NCBI GenBank assembly: GCA_965370805.1
Contig: CBDUVZ010000071.1
Span: forward strand, 1 to 15,529
DNA from: CBDUVZ01 sp965370805
GTDB taxonomy: Bacteria > Hydrothermota > Tepidihabitantia > Tepidihabitantales > Tepidihabitantaceae
Length of the DNA stretch: 15,529 bases
Direction: 5' to 3'
Shown: positions 1-6,606 of the stretch, piece by piece
Numbering within the stretch: position 1 is the stretch's first letter
Layout of the letters: each line of letters begins with the position of its first letter
Position numbers and translations under genes: made by a program
The notes under the pieces: model-generated
The model's input: the letters and a program-made list of their open reading frames with translations, nothing else
Told to the model about the DNA's origin: nothing
Database searches by the model: none

Positions 1-32
1 AAGTCCGAGACATTGAAGCGGAGAAAGATAAG

Positions 33-44
33 TATTGTGTCCCC
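33..44 (+). repeat. 12-bp inverted repeat, left copy (partner at 784-795)
   Basis: TATTGTGTCCCC is read on the plus strand here, and its exact reverse complement GGGGACACAATA is at 784-795. The two copies face each other across the minus-strand gene at 86-661. A perfect 12-bp match 740 bp apart is unlikely by chance but not impossible. It could mark the ends of a small dispersed element; no target-site duplication was recognised. Confidence 0.4.
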
Positions 45-85
45 TTATCTCCCCTTCTCCTTTCATCCCAACCTGCTCGTGGCAG

Positions 86-661
86 TCAAAAAGAATACCA
101 ACCTCCGATTCCAAGGAACACACTCAATGACCAGTAGTCTTCCCAATCCTTGCCGTGGATGTTGTAGTCTCTGCGCCAAGAAACCTCCGCCCCTGGTGTG
201 AGCGCCCAGAAAGTAGCGGACGTTCCTGCGCCAACCCTCACGTAGGTTATGTCGCCAGGCCAGAAACAGACACCTGCAAATCCGTATGGAATCAAAGATA
301 CAGACCTCCCGTTCCCCTTTGTACCTGCCACATGCAGGTAGAACGGAAACCACGCCCCATCCTCAGAGCCTATCCAAGGAGGAAAGCCTTCGCCGAGTGT
401 CGTGCCGGCCGCCAGTGCGATACTCGGGGTGACCTTCCAACCTGCCGCGATCGAGAGTATCTCAAGATCCCAGTAGCCGGAGCTCTCAAGAGGTCTCGGA
501 TTCCCTCGCCAGTCCCTTCCGTATGTCAGAGGAGAGTATCCAGCCCCACCTCGCAACAAGTACGTTCGCATAACCCAGTCCCGTCCAGCTGCACTCCCCA
601 TGGAACACACTAGAGTCAGGAGTACTAGGAGACGCACGAGACGAACTCTGGCTCCGGACAA
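86..661 (-). CDS. Small exported beta-barrel-like protein, unknown function
   Basis: A 191-residue reading frame that I do not recognise as a named family. The N-terminus has basic residues (R5, R7, R10) followed by a hydrophobic run (about residues 11-20) and a small-residue stretch GSAAG, which fits a Sec signal peptide cleaved near residue 25. The rest alternates polar and hydrophobic or aromatic residues with many Gly, Trp and Tyr, and the chain ends in WYSF. A terminal Phe and this pattern are typical of outer-membrane beta-barrels, so an outer-membrane location is inferred. The start is uncertain: TTG at 661 is the longest option, GTG at 637 would keep the signal peptide, and neither has a clear Shine-Dalgarno. 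Codon choice (CTA, AGA, AGT) and base composition look less GC-rich than in the other genes, so recent acquisition is possible. It is divergent from the C25 peptidase gene. Confidence 0.6.
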   Translation of the reverse strand: MSGARVRLVRLLVLLTLVCSMGSAAGRDWVMRTYLLRGGAGYSPLTYGRDWRGNPRPLESSGYWDLEILSIAAGWKVTPSIALAAGTTLGEGFPPWIGSEDGAWFPFYLHVAGTKGNGRSVSLIPYGFAGVCFWPGDITYVRVGAGTSATFWALTPGAEVSWRRDYNIHGKDWEDYWSLSVFLGIGGWYSF

Positions 662-706
662 ACCAGCGCGCGAATACCTTGCGCCGGAATCAAAGCTCCG
701 CAGTGG

Positions 707-868
707 TTACCTTCCGTTCCTGCCTATGACGAATACATCGCCACAATCCGCTACATAGATACGATCCCCCGAAGGGGAGTTCCGGGGACACAATAAGAGA
801 TTATTGGCATTCGCTGGGCTAATCGGGACGTTTACCCTCTTTGCGCATTTCCGATTCCGGTTGAGTTC
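707..868 (-). pseudogene. Remnant of a beta-propeller-type protein (C-terminal end)
   Basis: On the minus strand an open frame of 53 codons runs from just after a TAA (869-871) to a TAA at 707-709, with no ATG start. Its end reads SGDRIYVADCGDVFVIGRNG. This has the R-(I/V)-Y-V-A-(D/N) ... V-(F/S)-V-I spacing of a YncE/NHL-type propeller blade; compare NRVYVANKDDASISVIRDE in the propeller gene at 10148-11455. No upstream blades are visible in any frame, so I read it as a decayed 3' end. It could also be part of a dispersed repeat that happens to be open. It contains one copy of the 12-bp inverted repeat and of the 25-bp direct repeat. Confidence 0.3.
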
Positions 869-1041
869 TTACCATCCAACTTCATTTGCCCTGTCTTCCC
901 GTCTGCGAGTCAGGACGTCCTTTTCCGTCGTTCATCGCCTGCCAGCATATGCACGGTCGGCCGGTTGTCAACTGGTGACCTGACAACCCTGCCGGGGAAA
1001 ATCCCGGGGCACTGCTCCCTTTACGCACCTCCGATTCCGGT
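837..1041. repeat. 25-bp imperfect direct repeat, copies at 837-861 and 1017-1041
   Basis: The two copies match at 21 of 25 positions and are offset by exactly 180 bp. The last 12 bases, TCCGATTCCGGT, are identical. The interval between them holds no supported gene but has two hairpins (963-988 and 992-1007). This suggests a duplicated or modular intergenic element. Confidence 0.5.
963..1007. repeat. Two adjacent hairpin-forming inverted repeats
   Basis: First hairpin: GGTTGTCA (963-970) and TGACAACC (981-988) form a perfect 8-bp stem with a 10-nt loop. Second hairpin: CCGGGG (992-997) pairs with TCCCGG (1002-1007, one G-T pair) around an AAAA loop. No T-run follows either hairpin on either strand, so they do not look like ordinary intrinsic terminators. 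They may be parts of a structured dispersed element or operators. Confidence 0.45.
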
Positions 1042-1104
1042 AGGGTCGTAGTCCCGCTGGATTGCGGGCCGCGAAACCCAGAGAGAGCGGGGCGGAGTTT
1101 CGGC

Positions 1105-1136
1105 GGACCAAAGCGGCAGCTCTGCTGCCGCAGTCC
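1105..1136. repeat. REP-like palindrome
   Basis: GCGGCAGC (1113-1120), loop TCT, GCTGCCGC (1124-1131) is a perfect 8-bp stem. An outer GGAC (1105-1108) pairs with GTCC (1133-1136) across a small asymmetric internal loop. Short GC-rich extragenic palindromes of this kind are common dispersed elements in bacteria. I cannot see a second copy in the window. Confidence 0.45.
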
Positions 1137-1212
1137 AAAGTCCGGTGGGTTTGTGGGCGGCTGCACACGGATGGCTCTGCGGGAAGCCGAAGGCGTCTGT
1201 CGTGACGTTTCC

Positions 1213-1440
1213 GGCGACGTAGTTGGCGACGTAGTTGGCGACGCAGTTGGCGACGTGATTGGCGGCGTAGTTGGCGACGTAGCTGGCGACGTGATTGGCG
1301 ACGTGGCTGGCGACGTGATTGGCGACGTGGTTGGCGACGTGAATGGCGACGTGAATGGCGACGTGGTTGGCGACGCGATTGACGACGTAGTTGGCGACGT
1401 GATTGGCGACGAACTTGACGACGTAGTTGGCGACGTAATT
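1213..1440. repeat. Minisatellite: 19 tandem 12-bp units, consensus GGCGACGTRNTT
   Basis: Nineteen contiguous 12-bp units with no spacers run from 1213 to 1440; a degenerate unit precedes them (1201-1212) and the pattern breaks at 1441. Unit positions 1, 3, 4, 6, 7 and 12 are invariant. Position 9 alternates A/G; positions 10 and 11 vary freely. Because the unit is a multiple of three, one plus frame reads as a Gly-Asp-Val-X repeat and the minus frames as repeats such as Asn-Tyr-Val-Ala. Changes do not concentrate at wobble positions in these frames: unit positions 3, 6 and 12 are fixed, and the free changes alter residue X. I therefore treat it as non-coding DNA. It ends about 170 bp upstream of the peptidase promoter. 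Confidence 0.9.
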
Positions 1441-1579
1441 GGCCATGACAGGGGGCGTTCCCCGGGGTCGGGCCAAATGTGACTCTGATCTGTTACATTC
1501 GGGCGGTTTTGCGTGTTGCACCGGTCGGGCGTGGGCATGGGCATTCGGCCAGGGAACGGCGCGATGCATGGCCGCGTCG

Positions 1580-1628
1580 GGCCGCTCGGGTGGCGGGAGA
1601 GCGGCCGGCGCGTTGACACTGCGCCGGC
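1580..1628. promoter_or_regulatory. Two overlapping inverted repeats around the peptidase promoter -35
   Basis: Repeat A: GGCCGCTC (1580-1587), 11-nt loop, GAGCGGCC (1599-1606). Repeat B: GCCGGCGC (1604-1611), 9-nt loop, GCGCCGGC (1621-1628). Both stems are perfect over 8 bp. They share bases 1604-1606, so full A and full B exclude each other. The loop of B holds the -35 box TTGACA (1613-1618). They could be a protein-binding operator, a cruciform switch or leftover terminator hairpins; the sequence alone does not decide. Confidence 0.5.
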
Positions 1629-1641
1629 ATGCGAGTATAAT
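1613..1641 (+). promoter_or_regulatory. Perfect consensus sigma-70 promoter for the C25 peptidase gene
   Basis: TTGACA at 1613-1618 and TATAAT at 1636-1641 are separated by exactly 17 bp, the ideal sigma-70 arrangement. Transcription should start near 1648, giving an untranslated leader of roughly 110 nt. The -10 box also lies in a short palindrome, AGTAT (1634-1638) / ATACT (1644-1648), which could serve as an operator half-site pair. Confidence 0.85.
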
Positions 1642-1709
1642 GTATACTGGCGATGGCAGAGATGCCCGCTGAGATGGCAATCGTAGAGACAATGTTCGGC
1701 TTGGCGTAG

Positions 1710-1725
1710 CGTTCCGCTCGGAACG
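1710..1725 (+). other. Hairpin in the 5' untranslated leader of the peptidase mRNA
   Basis: CGTTCC (1710-1715), tetraloop GCTC, GGAACG (1720-1725) is a perfect 6-bp stem, extendable by AG/CT with one bulge. It ends about 17 nt before the Shine-Dalgarno GGGAGG (1743-1748). It may affect mRNA stability or translation. No known riboswitch pattern was recognised. Confidence 0.4.
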
Positions 1726-1756
1726 GCTGCTGTCCTGTCGATGGGAGGTGTAGGTG

Positions 1757-4700
1757 ATGCGCAGTGTCGTCGTTTCGCTTGTTGTCCTGATGATAACCGT
1801 TGCGGTCGGGTCGGTCGACTGGGTGAGTCGGTCCGACGGCGGTGAGTTCGTTGTTGAGATTGGCGAGATTGAGATTGATGCCGCGGCCGCGGAGGATGGC
1901 GAATACATCCTCGTGCGGGTTCCCGAAGCCGGGTTCTCGAATGAAATCGGCCGGCCGATGCTGCCGGTGTACCGGCGGTTGGTAGAGTTGCCGCACGGAG
2001 CGGCGGGGGAGCTGGTTGTCCGGTCCGGGGATTTGCGGAAGTACGACATCGAGCATCCGGTCTACCCGCGCCAGCATCCGGTGCCGAAGAGCGGGCCGGT
2101 TCCCGAGTTCGTTTTCGACGAGAAGTTCTATTCCGAGCCCGGGTTTGCGCCGGCAATCGGTGCGAGGATTGTCGAGACCGGTGTGGTTCGTGGCCACCGC
2201 GTGGCGCTGGTCGAGATCAACCCGGTGAGCTACAACCCGGTCGAAGGCGTAGTTGAGGTTGCTCACCGGATGGAGGTGAGCCTGCGCTGGAATGGTGCTG
2301 ACTGGGGTTTGACCCGACGGTTGCACGAGCGCTATGATTCGCCGGCTTTCGCCGGCAGGTTGCAGGGTGTTGTCGTCAACAGCGGGCAGTTATCCCAACG
2401 TCGAATGCCGAATGGCGAATGGCGAATGCCGGAGTTGCCGGTCGGGTATCTGATTATCGTTCCGGATGACTGGGAGGCGAACGTCGAGCCGCTGGCAGAG
2501 TGGCGCCGGCGCAAGGGATTCAGTGTATTCGTCCGGAATCTGACCGAGGTCGGCGGGAGTTCCGCCGGGGTGGTCAGGGACTACATCAAGGATGCGTATG
2601 ACAACTGGCCGATTCCGCCCAGCTTCGTCCTGCTGGTCGGCGACATCGGTCAAATCGGCTATTTCGACGGTCAGGGCACGGGTAGTCCGCCGACCGACCT
2701 GAATTTCGGCATGATGGACGCCGGCGATTATTTCCCGGATATTGACGTCGGCCGGGCATCGGTTGTCAGCGCGGCGCAACTTGACAGCCTGGTTTCCAAG
2801 ATCGTCAGCTACGAGCAGAACACGTGGACGGGCGGCACTGCCTGGCTCAACAAGCAGTATTTCATCGCTTCCTCAGATGGAGGAAACCACCAGATTGCCG
2901 AAGGGACGCATTCGTACGTGATGGCGAAGCTCCGGCCGCTGGGCATCGAGTGCGATTCGCTGTGGCTGTACCATGGCAGCGGAACCCCGCTGACGACGGC
3001 AATCAACGGCGGCCGGTCCTGGGTGACTTATTCGGGCCACGGCGGGACGGATTGCTGGGCCGACCCGAACCCGGATTTCGATATCAATGACGTGCACGGA
3101 CTGACCAACGTGGACATGGTGCCGTACGTGCAGACCTATGCCTGTGTGTCCGGGAATTTCGCTTCGACGAGTTACCCTGAGTGTTTCTCCGAGTCCTGGA
3201 TTCGGACCGGGAAACGGGGTGCAATCGCCCACATCGCATCTTCGGTCTCTTCGTACTGGGAAGAAGACGACACGCTTGAGCGAAGGGTGTTTGACTGCAT
3301 GTTCGATTCCTCTTTCTTCTGGATCATGGGCGGGTTCAACAAGGCGAAGCTGGTTTACTACCAGCAGATGGGGGCGACCCAGGAGACCCGCCGTTATTTC
3401 GAGATGTATAACCTGATGGGCGACGGCGCAATTGACGTCTACTGGCATGAGCCGACCGGGCTGACGGTGACGCATCCGCCGGTCATCCCGCTGGGCAACT
3501 ATCCGCTGACCGTAACGGTGAGCGGTACTGACGGTCCGATTGAGGACGCGCTGGTCTGCGCGATGGGAGTGCAGGACACGGCCGTTTTCTCGTCCGGGTA
3601 CACCGATGCCGGCGGCGAGGTAATCCTGAACGTCCACACCACCTCACCCGATACTGTCTACGTGACGGTTACGGGCCACAACCTGGAGCCGTATCTGGGC
3701 CTGGCGCTGGCGATGCCTTCGAGCGGGGCCTATGTTATCCACCTGAGTCATACCGTCGACGATTCGGCCGGCGGCAACAATGACGGCATTATCAACCCGG
3801 GGGAGACGATCAACCTGCCGATGTGGATGAAAAACTGGGGCAGTGCCACAGCTCAGAATGTCGTCACGACGCTGCGGACCGCGGATGTCAGTATCGCGAT
3901 GCTGGATTCGGTGAAGTCGTTCGGCGACATCGCGGCGGGCGATTCGGTTCACACCGGGAGTGACGGATTCGGGTTCGAGGTCGCCGGTTCCTGCACGAAC
4001 GGGTACGTGTTGCGGTTCACAATCAGCTCGCGGGACGCCAACGATTCGGTCTGGGAAACCCCGCTCAGTCTTGTGGCCGGCGCGCCGGTGCTCGACTACG
4101 CCGGCTGGGATGCCGACGACCCGCCGCCGGGCGGCAACGGCAACCGGATGATCGAGCCGGGCGAAACCGGCGACCTCATAATCACGTTACGCAACACCGG
4201 GCAGGGCAATGCTTATGGTGTTACTGCGATCCTGCGGTCGAGCGATTCCCGGTTGGCGGTGCTCGACTCGCTGGGGTCGTTCGGGGACATTGCGCGGGAT
4301 ACGACCGGCAACAACGACGGCGACCGCTTCGCGGTCAGGGCGGACAACTCGATTCCGCGTGAGACCCAGGTGTCGTGCACACTGCACATCACGGTCGACG
4401 GCCTGACGTACGCCCGGGCATTCGACCTGGATATCGGTGTCATTCGGACGTGCGATCCGGTTCCGGACGGCCCACGGACTCCGGCCCGCTACTACGCCTA
4501 TGACATTGCCGACACTGTCTATACCGAAGCGCCGACCTTCAGTTGGTTCGAAATCAACGGCGTGGGGACTCAACTCGTTCTGGACGATGACCAGACAATC
4601 GAAGTCAGTCTGCCGTCCGGGTTCGGCCCGCTGACGTACTACGGGGATGATTTCGGTTCCCTTTCGATCTGCAGCAACGGCTGGATTGCACCCGGCCGCA

Positions 4701-5437
4701 CAACCGTTACAGCCTACTCGAACGATTCGTTCCCGAACGGCGAGGAACCGGCAATGATTGCGCCGTGCTGGGATGACCTGTATCCCGAGGTCGGCGGCGG
4801 GGTCTGGTACTATCATGACGCCGCCAATCATCGTTTCGTCGTCGAGTGGGATTCGGTACATTACTACTCGCCGCGGGAAGCCTGGGACAAGTTCCAGGTT
4901 GTGATCTATGACACGACAGTGCAGACCGAGACCGGCGATAACGTTATCCTGTATCAGTACCTGACCGCGAACCACTGCGGGTCAAGTACGGTTGGTATCG
5001 AAGACCAGGATTCGCAGATCGGTATCAACTACGTGTTCAACGGGAGCTACCACCGGGGCGCGGTTTCGCTTGAGCCGGGGATGGCGATCAGGATTACGAC
5101 CAACCCGCCGCTGCCCAGGGTGGGCGTTACCGATTCGCCGGGCCGGCTGTTGCTGCCGGACCGGGTCCGGCTTCTGCCCTGCGTGCCCAACCCGTGTCGT
5201 CATGGTATGCGGATGTCCTTTGCGATACCAAGAACGATGCGTGCGAGCCTGGCGGTTTTCGACGCCGCCGGGCGTCGCGTTGTCGAGCTGATGTCGGGCG
5301 AAGTCAAGCCCGGGACCTACTCGTTGGCATGGGACGGCTGCGATGCAAAGGGCCGCCGGGTCGCCCGCGGTATCTACCTGTACCGGCTGGAGACCGAAGG
5401 CGTAAGCCTGTCGCGCAAGATGGTTCTGCTTCAGTAG
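1757..5437 (+). CDS. Secreted C25 (gingipain-type) cysteine peptidase with C-terminal sorting domain
   Basis: A 1226-residue exported endopeptidase of family C25. Residues 1-18 form a signal peptide. About 25-215 is a C25-type propeptide (phrases such as GRPMLPVYRR). About 228-568 is the catalytic domain, with His428 in SGHGG and Cys463 in TYACVSGNF, the catalytic dyad of gingipains. About 570-650 is the Ig-like domain that follows the protease domain. Two similar CARDB/NEW3-like domains follow (about 664-775 and 779-895), each opening with a Gly/Asn-rich stretch and PGET. A beta-rich domain of unknown role spans about 900-1115. The end (about 1140-1226, with FDAAGRRVVEL and GIYLYRLE...KMVLL) resembles the type IX secretion sorting domain. 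ATG 1757 is chosen over GTG 1754 because GGGAGG lies 8 nt upstream. A 28-bp heptamer array sits in frame between propeptide and catalytic domain. Autoproteolytic activation is inferred from the family. Confidence 0.92.
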   Translation: MRSVVVSLVVLMITVAVGSVDWVSRSDGGEFVVEIGEIEIDAAAAEDGEYILVRVPEAGFSNEIGRPMLPVYRRLVELPHGAAGELVVRSGDLRKYDIEHPVYPRQHPVPKSGPVPEFVFDEKFYSEPGFAPAIGARIVETGVVRGHRVALVEINPVSYNPVEGVVEVAHRMEVSLRWNGADWGLTRRLHERYDSPAFAGRLQGVVVNSGQLSQRRMPNGEWRMPELPVGYLIIVPDDWEANVEPLAEWRRRKGFSVFVRNLTEVGGSSAGVVRDYIKDAYDNWPIPPSFVLLVGDIGQIGYFDGQGTGSPPTDLNFGMMDAGDYFPDIDVGRASVVSAAQLDSLVSKIVSYEQNTWTGGTAWLNKQYFIASSDGGNHQIAEGTHSYVMAKLRPLGIECDSLWLYHGSGTPLTTAINGGRSWVTYSGHGGTDCWADPNPDFDINDVHGLTNVDMVPYVQTYACVSGNFASTSYPECFSESWIRTGKRGAIAHIASSVSSYWEEDDTLERRVFDCMFDSSFFWIMGGFNKAKLVYYQQMGATQETRRYFEMYNLMGDGAIDVYWHEPTGLTVTHPPVIPLGNYPLTVTVSGTDGPIEDALVCAMGVQDTAVFSSGYTDAGGEVILNVHTTSPDTVYVTVTGHNLEPYLGLALAMPSSGAYVIHLSHTVDDSAGGNNDGIINPGETINLPMWMKNWGSATAQNVVTTLRTADVSIAMLDSVKSFGDIAAGDSVHTGSDGFGFEVAGSCTNGYVLRFTISSRDANDSVWETPLSLVAGAPVLDYAGWDADDPPPGGNGNRMIEPGETGDLIITLRNTGQGNAYGVTAILRSSDSRLAVLDSLGSFGDIARDTTGNNDGDRFAVRADNSIPRETQVSCTLHITVDGLTYARAFDLDIGVIRTCDPVPDGPRTPARYYAYDIADTVYTEAPTFSWFEINGVGTQLVLDDDQTIEVSLPSGFGPLTYYGDDFGSLSICSNGWIAPGRTTVTAYSNDSFPNGEEPAMIAPCWDDLYPEVGGGVWYYHDAANHRFVVEWDSVHYYSPREAWDKFQVVIYDTTVQTETGDNVILYQYLTANHCGSSTVGIEDQDSQIGINYVFNGSYHRGAVSLEPGMAIRITTNPPLPRVGVTDSPGRLLLPDRVRLLPCVPNPCRHGMRMSFAIPRTMRASLAVFDAAGRRVVELMSGEVKPGTYSLAWDGCDAKGRRVARGIYLYRLETEGVSLSRKMVLLQ
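2403..2430 (+). repeat. In-frame heptamer array (4 units, GAATGCC/GAATGGC)
   Basis: Four contiguous 7-bp units: GAATGCC, GAATGGC, GAATGGC, GAATGCC. The run lies inside the C25 peptidase gene and translates as about RMPNGEWRMPE, around residues 216-226, a linker between propeptide and catalytic domain. Nearly the same units occur at 5465-5499, and the reverse-complement type at 14939-14966. Confidence 0.8.
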
Positions 5438-5655
5438 TCGATCTGGATAGGGAAACCGCCAAGGAAATGCCGAATGGCGAATGCCGAATGCAGAATGAGG
5501 AAACCGCCAAAAGCGCCAAGGCCGCCAAGGTTGATGACCGGAGCGGATAGTTCAAGGGTCTCTCAGGAGAGATTCCTCCGCTCCGACGCCCGGGGCGCCT
5601 GCGGTCGGAATGACAAACAGGAAACAGAAGTCAAGATGCAGGATGAGGAGGAATC
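5438..5655. repeat. Repeat-rich intergenic region between peptidase and hbd
   Basis: No gene is supported here. The region contains: a GGGAAACCGCCAAG motif at about 5450-5463, repeated partly after 5500 and again near 10017 with one change; heptamers at 5465-5499; a run of about 9-bp CGCCAAGG-like units (about 5501-5530); a hairpin TCTCT/AGAGA (5559-5563/5568-5572); and an inverted repeat TCCGAC/GTCGGA (5582-5587/5604-5609) followed by CGGAATGACA. The last part resembles the short dispersed repeats ending in GAATGACA that I know from many metagenomic genomes. No terminator with a T-run and no good promoter is visible. Confidence 0.65.
5465..5499 (+). repeat. Intergenic heptamer array (5 units, GAATGNN type)
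   Basis: Units AAATGCC, GAATGGC, GAATGCC, GAATGCA, GAATGAG follow one another without spacers. This is the same family as the array inside the peptidase gene at 2403-2430, about 3 kb away. It starts 28 bp after the peptidase stop codon. Confidence 0.8.
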
Positions 5656-6516
5656 GTGAGTGAGATACGGAAAGTCGGTATCGTCGGTGCCGGGACCATG
5701 GGCAACGGCATCGCTCAGGTATTTGCAGCGAACGGTTATCAGGTCGTGATGGTCGACATTGACCAGAAGTTCCTCGATCGTGGCGTGGCGGCGGTCAAGA
5801 AGTCGCTGGCCCGATTCGTCAGCAAGGAGAAGCTGACCCAGGAAGCGGCGGACGAAATTATCGGCCGCGTCAGTACTTCGCTCGCCCTTGAGGACTGCGG
5901 GGATTGTGGCCTGGTCATCGAAGCGGCAACCGAGGACGTTCAGCTCAAGAAGGATCTGTTCGTCAGGCTCGACAAGGCGTGCGGCCCGGAGGCCATCCTG
6001 ACGACCAACACGTCGACGATCTCGATTACCGAAATCGGCGCTGCCGCCGGGCGGCCGGACAAGGTCGCGGGGATGCACTTCATGAACCCGGTGCCTTTGA
6101 TGAAGCTGGTCGAGGTCGTTCGGGGACTGGCGACGTCGGACGCGACGATTGAGGTGGTTGTGGCGCTCGCGACCAAACTGGGAAAGACGCCGGTGGTGGT
6201 CAACGACTCGCCCGGATTCGTTGCCAACCGCGTCCTGCTGCCGATGATCAACGAGGCGGTCTTCGCGCTGGAGGAAGGGGTCGCTGACGCGGAAGCAATC
6301 GATACGGTGATGAAGCTCGGAATGAACCACCCGATCGGCCCGCTGGCGCTGGCCGACCTGATCGGGCTGGATGTCTGCCTGGCGATTCTCGATGTTCTGC
6401 ATTGCGACCTGGGCGATCCGAAATACCGGCCCTGCCCGCTGCTGAAGCGAAAAGTGGCGGCCGGGTTCCTTGGCCGGAAGTCGGGTCAGGGATTCTACGA
6501 CTACTCTGCGAAGTAG
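5656..6516 (+). CDS. hbd: 3-hydroxybutyryl-CoA dehydrogenase
   Basis: A 286-residue cytoplasmic enzyme that reversibly oxidises 3-hydroxyacyl-CoA to 3-oxoacyl-CoA with NAD(P), in fatty-acid beta-oxidation or butyrate-type metabolism. The Rossmann fold starts with GAGTMG (residues 11-16) and an acidic VDID at 33-36 that favours NAD. The family's catalytic and substrate residues are in place: Ser120 in NTSTIS, His141 in GMHFMNPVP, Glu153 twelve residues later, and Asn191 in GFVANR. Length and the ending GRKSGQGFYDYS are standard for single-domain bacterial Hbd/PaaH. Translation starts at GTG 5656 with AGGAGG at 5646-5651. It is flanked by unrelated genes and followed by a terminator, so it appears to be transcribed alone. 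No partner thiolase or crotonase is nearby; hence its pathway direction is not shown. The symbol could equally be paaH. Confidence 0.95.
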   Translation: MSEIRKVGIVGAGTMGNGIAQVFAANGYQVVMVDIDQKFLDRGVAAVKKSLARFVSKEKLTQEAADEIIGRVSTSLALEDCGDCGLVIEAATEDVQLKKDLFVRLDKACGPEAILTTNTSTISITEIGAAAGRPDKVAGMHFMNPVPLMKLVEVVRGLATSDATIEVVVALATKLGKTPVVVNDSPGFVANRVLLPMINEAVFALEEGVADAEAIDTVMKLGMNHPIGPLALADLIGLDVCLAILDVLHCDLGDPKYRPCPLLKRKVAAGFLGRKSGQGFYDYSAK

Positions 6517-6534
6517 CCGGGTTGTCTGTGACGG

Positions 6535-6569
6535 GCCCGCACTGCGTTGACAGTGCGGGCTCTGTTCTT
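6535..6569 (+). terminator. Intrinsic terminator of the dehydrogenase gene
   Basis: GCCCGCACTG (6535-6544), 6-nt loop CGTTGA, CAGTGCGGGC (6551-6560) is a perfect 10-bp GC-rich stem, 18 nt after the stop codon. It is followed by TCTGTTCTT, a modest T-rich tract. The loop and right arm contain the -35 box of the next promoter, so termination and initiation signals share the same bases. Confidence 0.75.
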
Positions 6570-6576
6570 GTATAAT
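6547..6576 (+). promoter_or_regulatory. Consensus sigma-70 promoter for the xseA-xseB-herA operon
   Basis: TTGACA (6547-6552) and TATAAT (6571-6576), both perfect, lie 18 bp apart. Transcription should start near 6583, only about 24 nt before the chosen xseA start at 6607. This argues against any translation start upstream of about 6583. Confidence 0.82.
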
Positions 6577-6606
6577 CCGGGTATCGAGGTTACTCTGAAC
6601 CGCCGC

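Noticed and set aside
765..778. Hairpin TCCCC-CGAA-GGGGA as a terminator
   Set aside because: Only a 5-bp stem and no T-run on either strand; it lies in the gene remnant.
1201..1445. CRISPR array
   Set aside because: The repeats are 12 bp and directly contiguous, with no spacers and no cas genes.
1153..1482. Plus-strand frame encoding a Gly-Asp-Val-X repeat protein
   Set aside because: It starts at a GTG without a good Shine-Dalgarno; substitutions between repeat units are not concentrated at wobble positions, and its ends are unstructured. Kept as a repeat, not a gene.
882..2156. Long minus-strand frame (424 codons) across the minisatellite and the start of the peptidase gene, plus a second one at 1021-2049
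   Set aside because: Low-complexity translation created by the 12-bp array and by the antisense of the peptidase gene; no ribosome site, no recognisable domain, and they overlap a well-supported promoter and gene.
4187..4975. Long antisense frames in the peptidase gene (also 2873-3637)
   Set aside because: Typical mirror frames of a GC-rich gene; translations show no domain or signal and lie opposite a strongly supported CDS.
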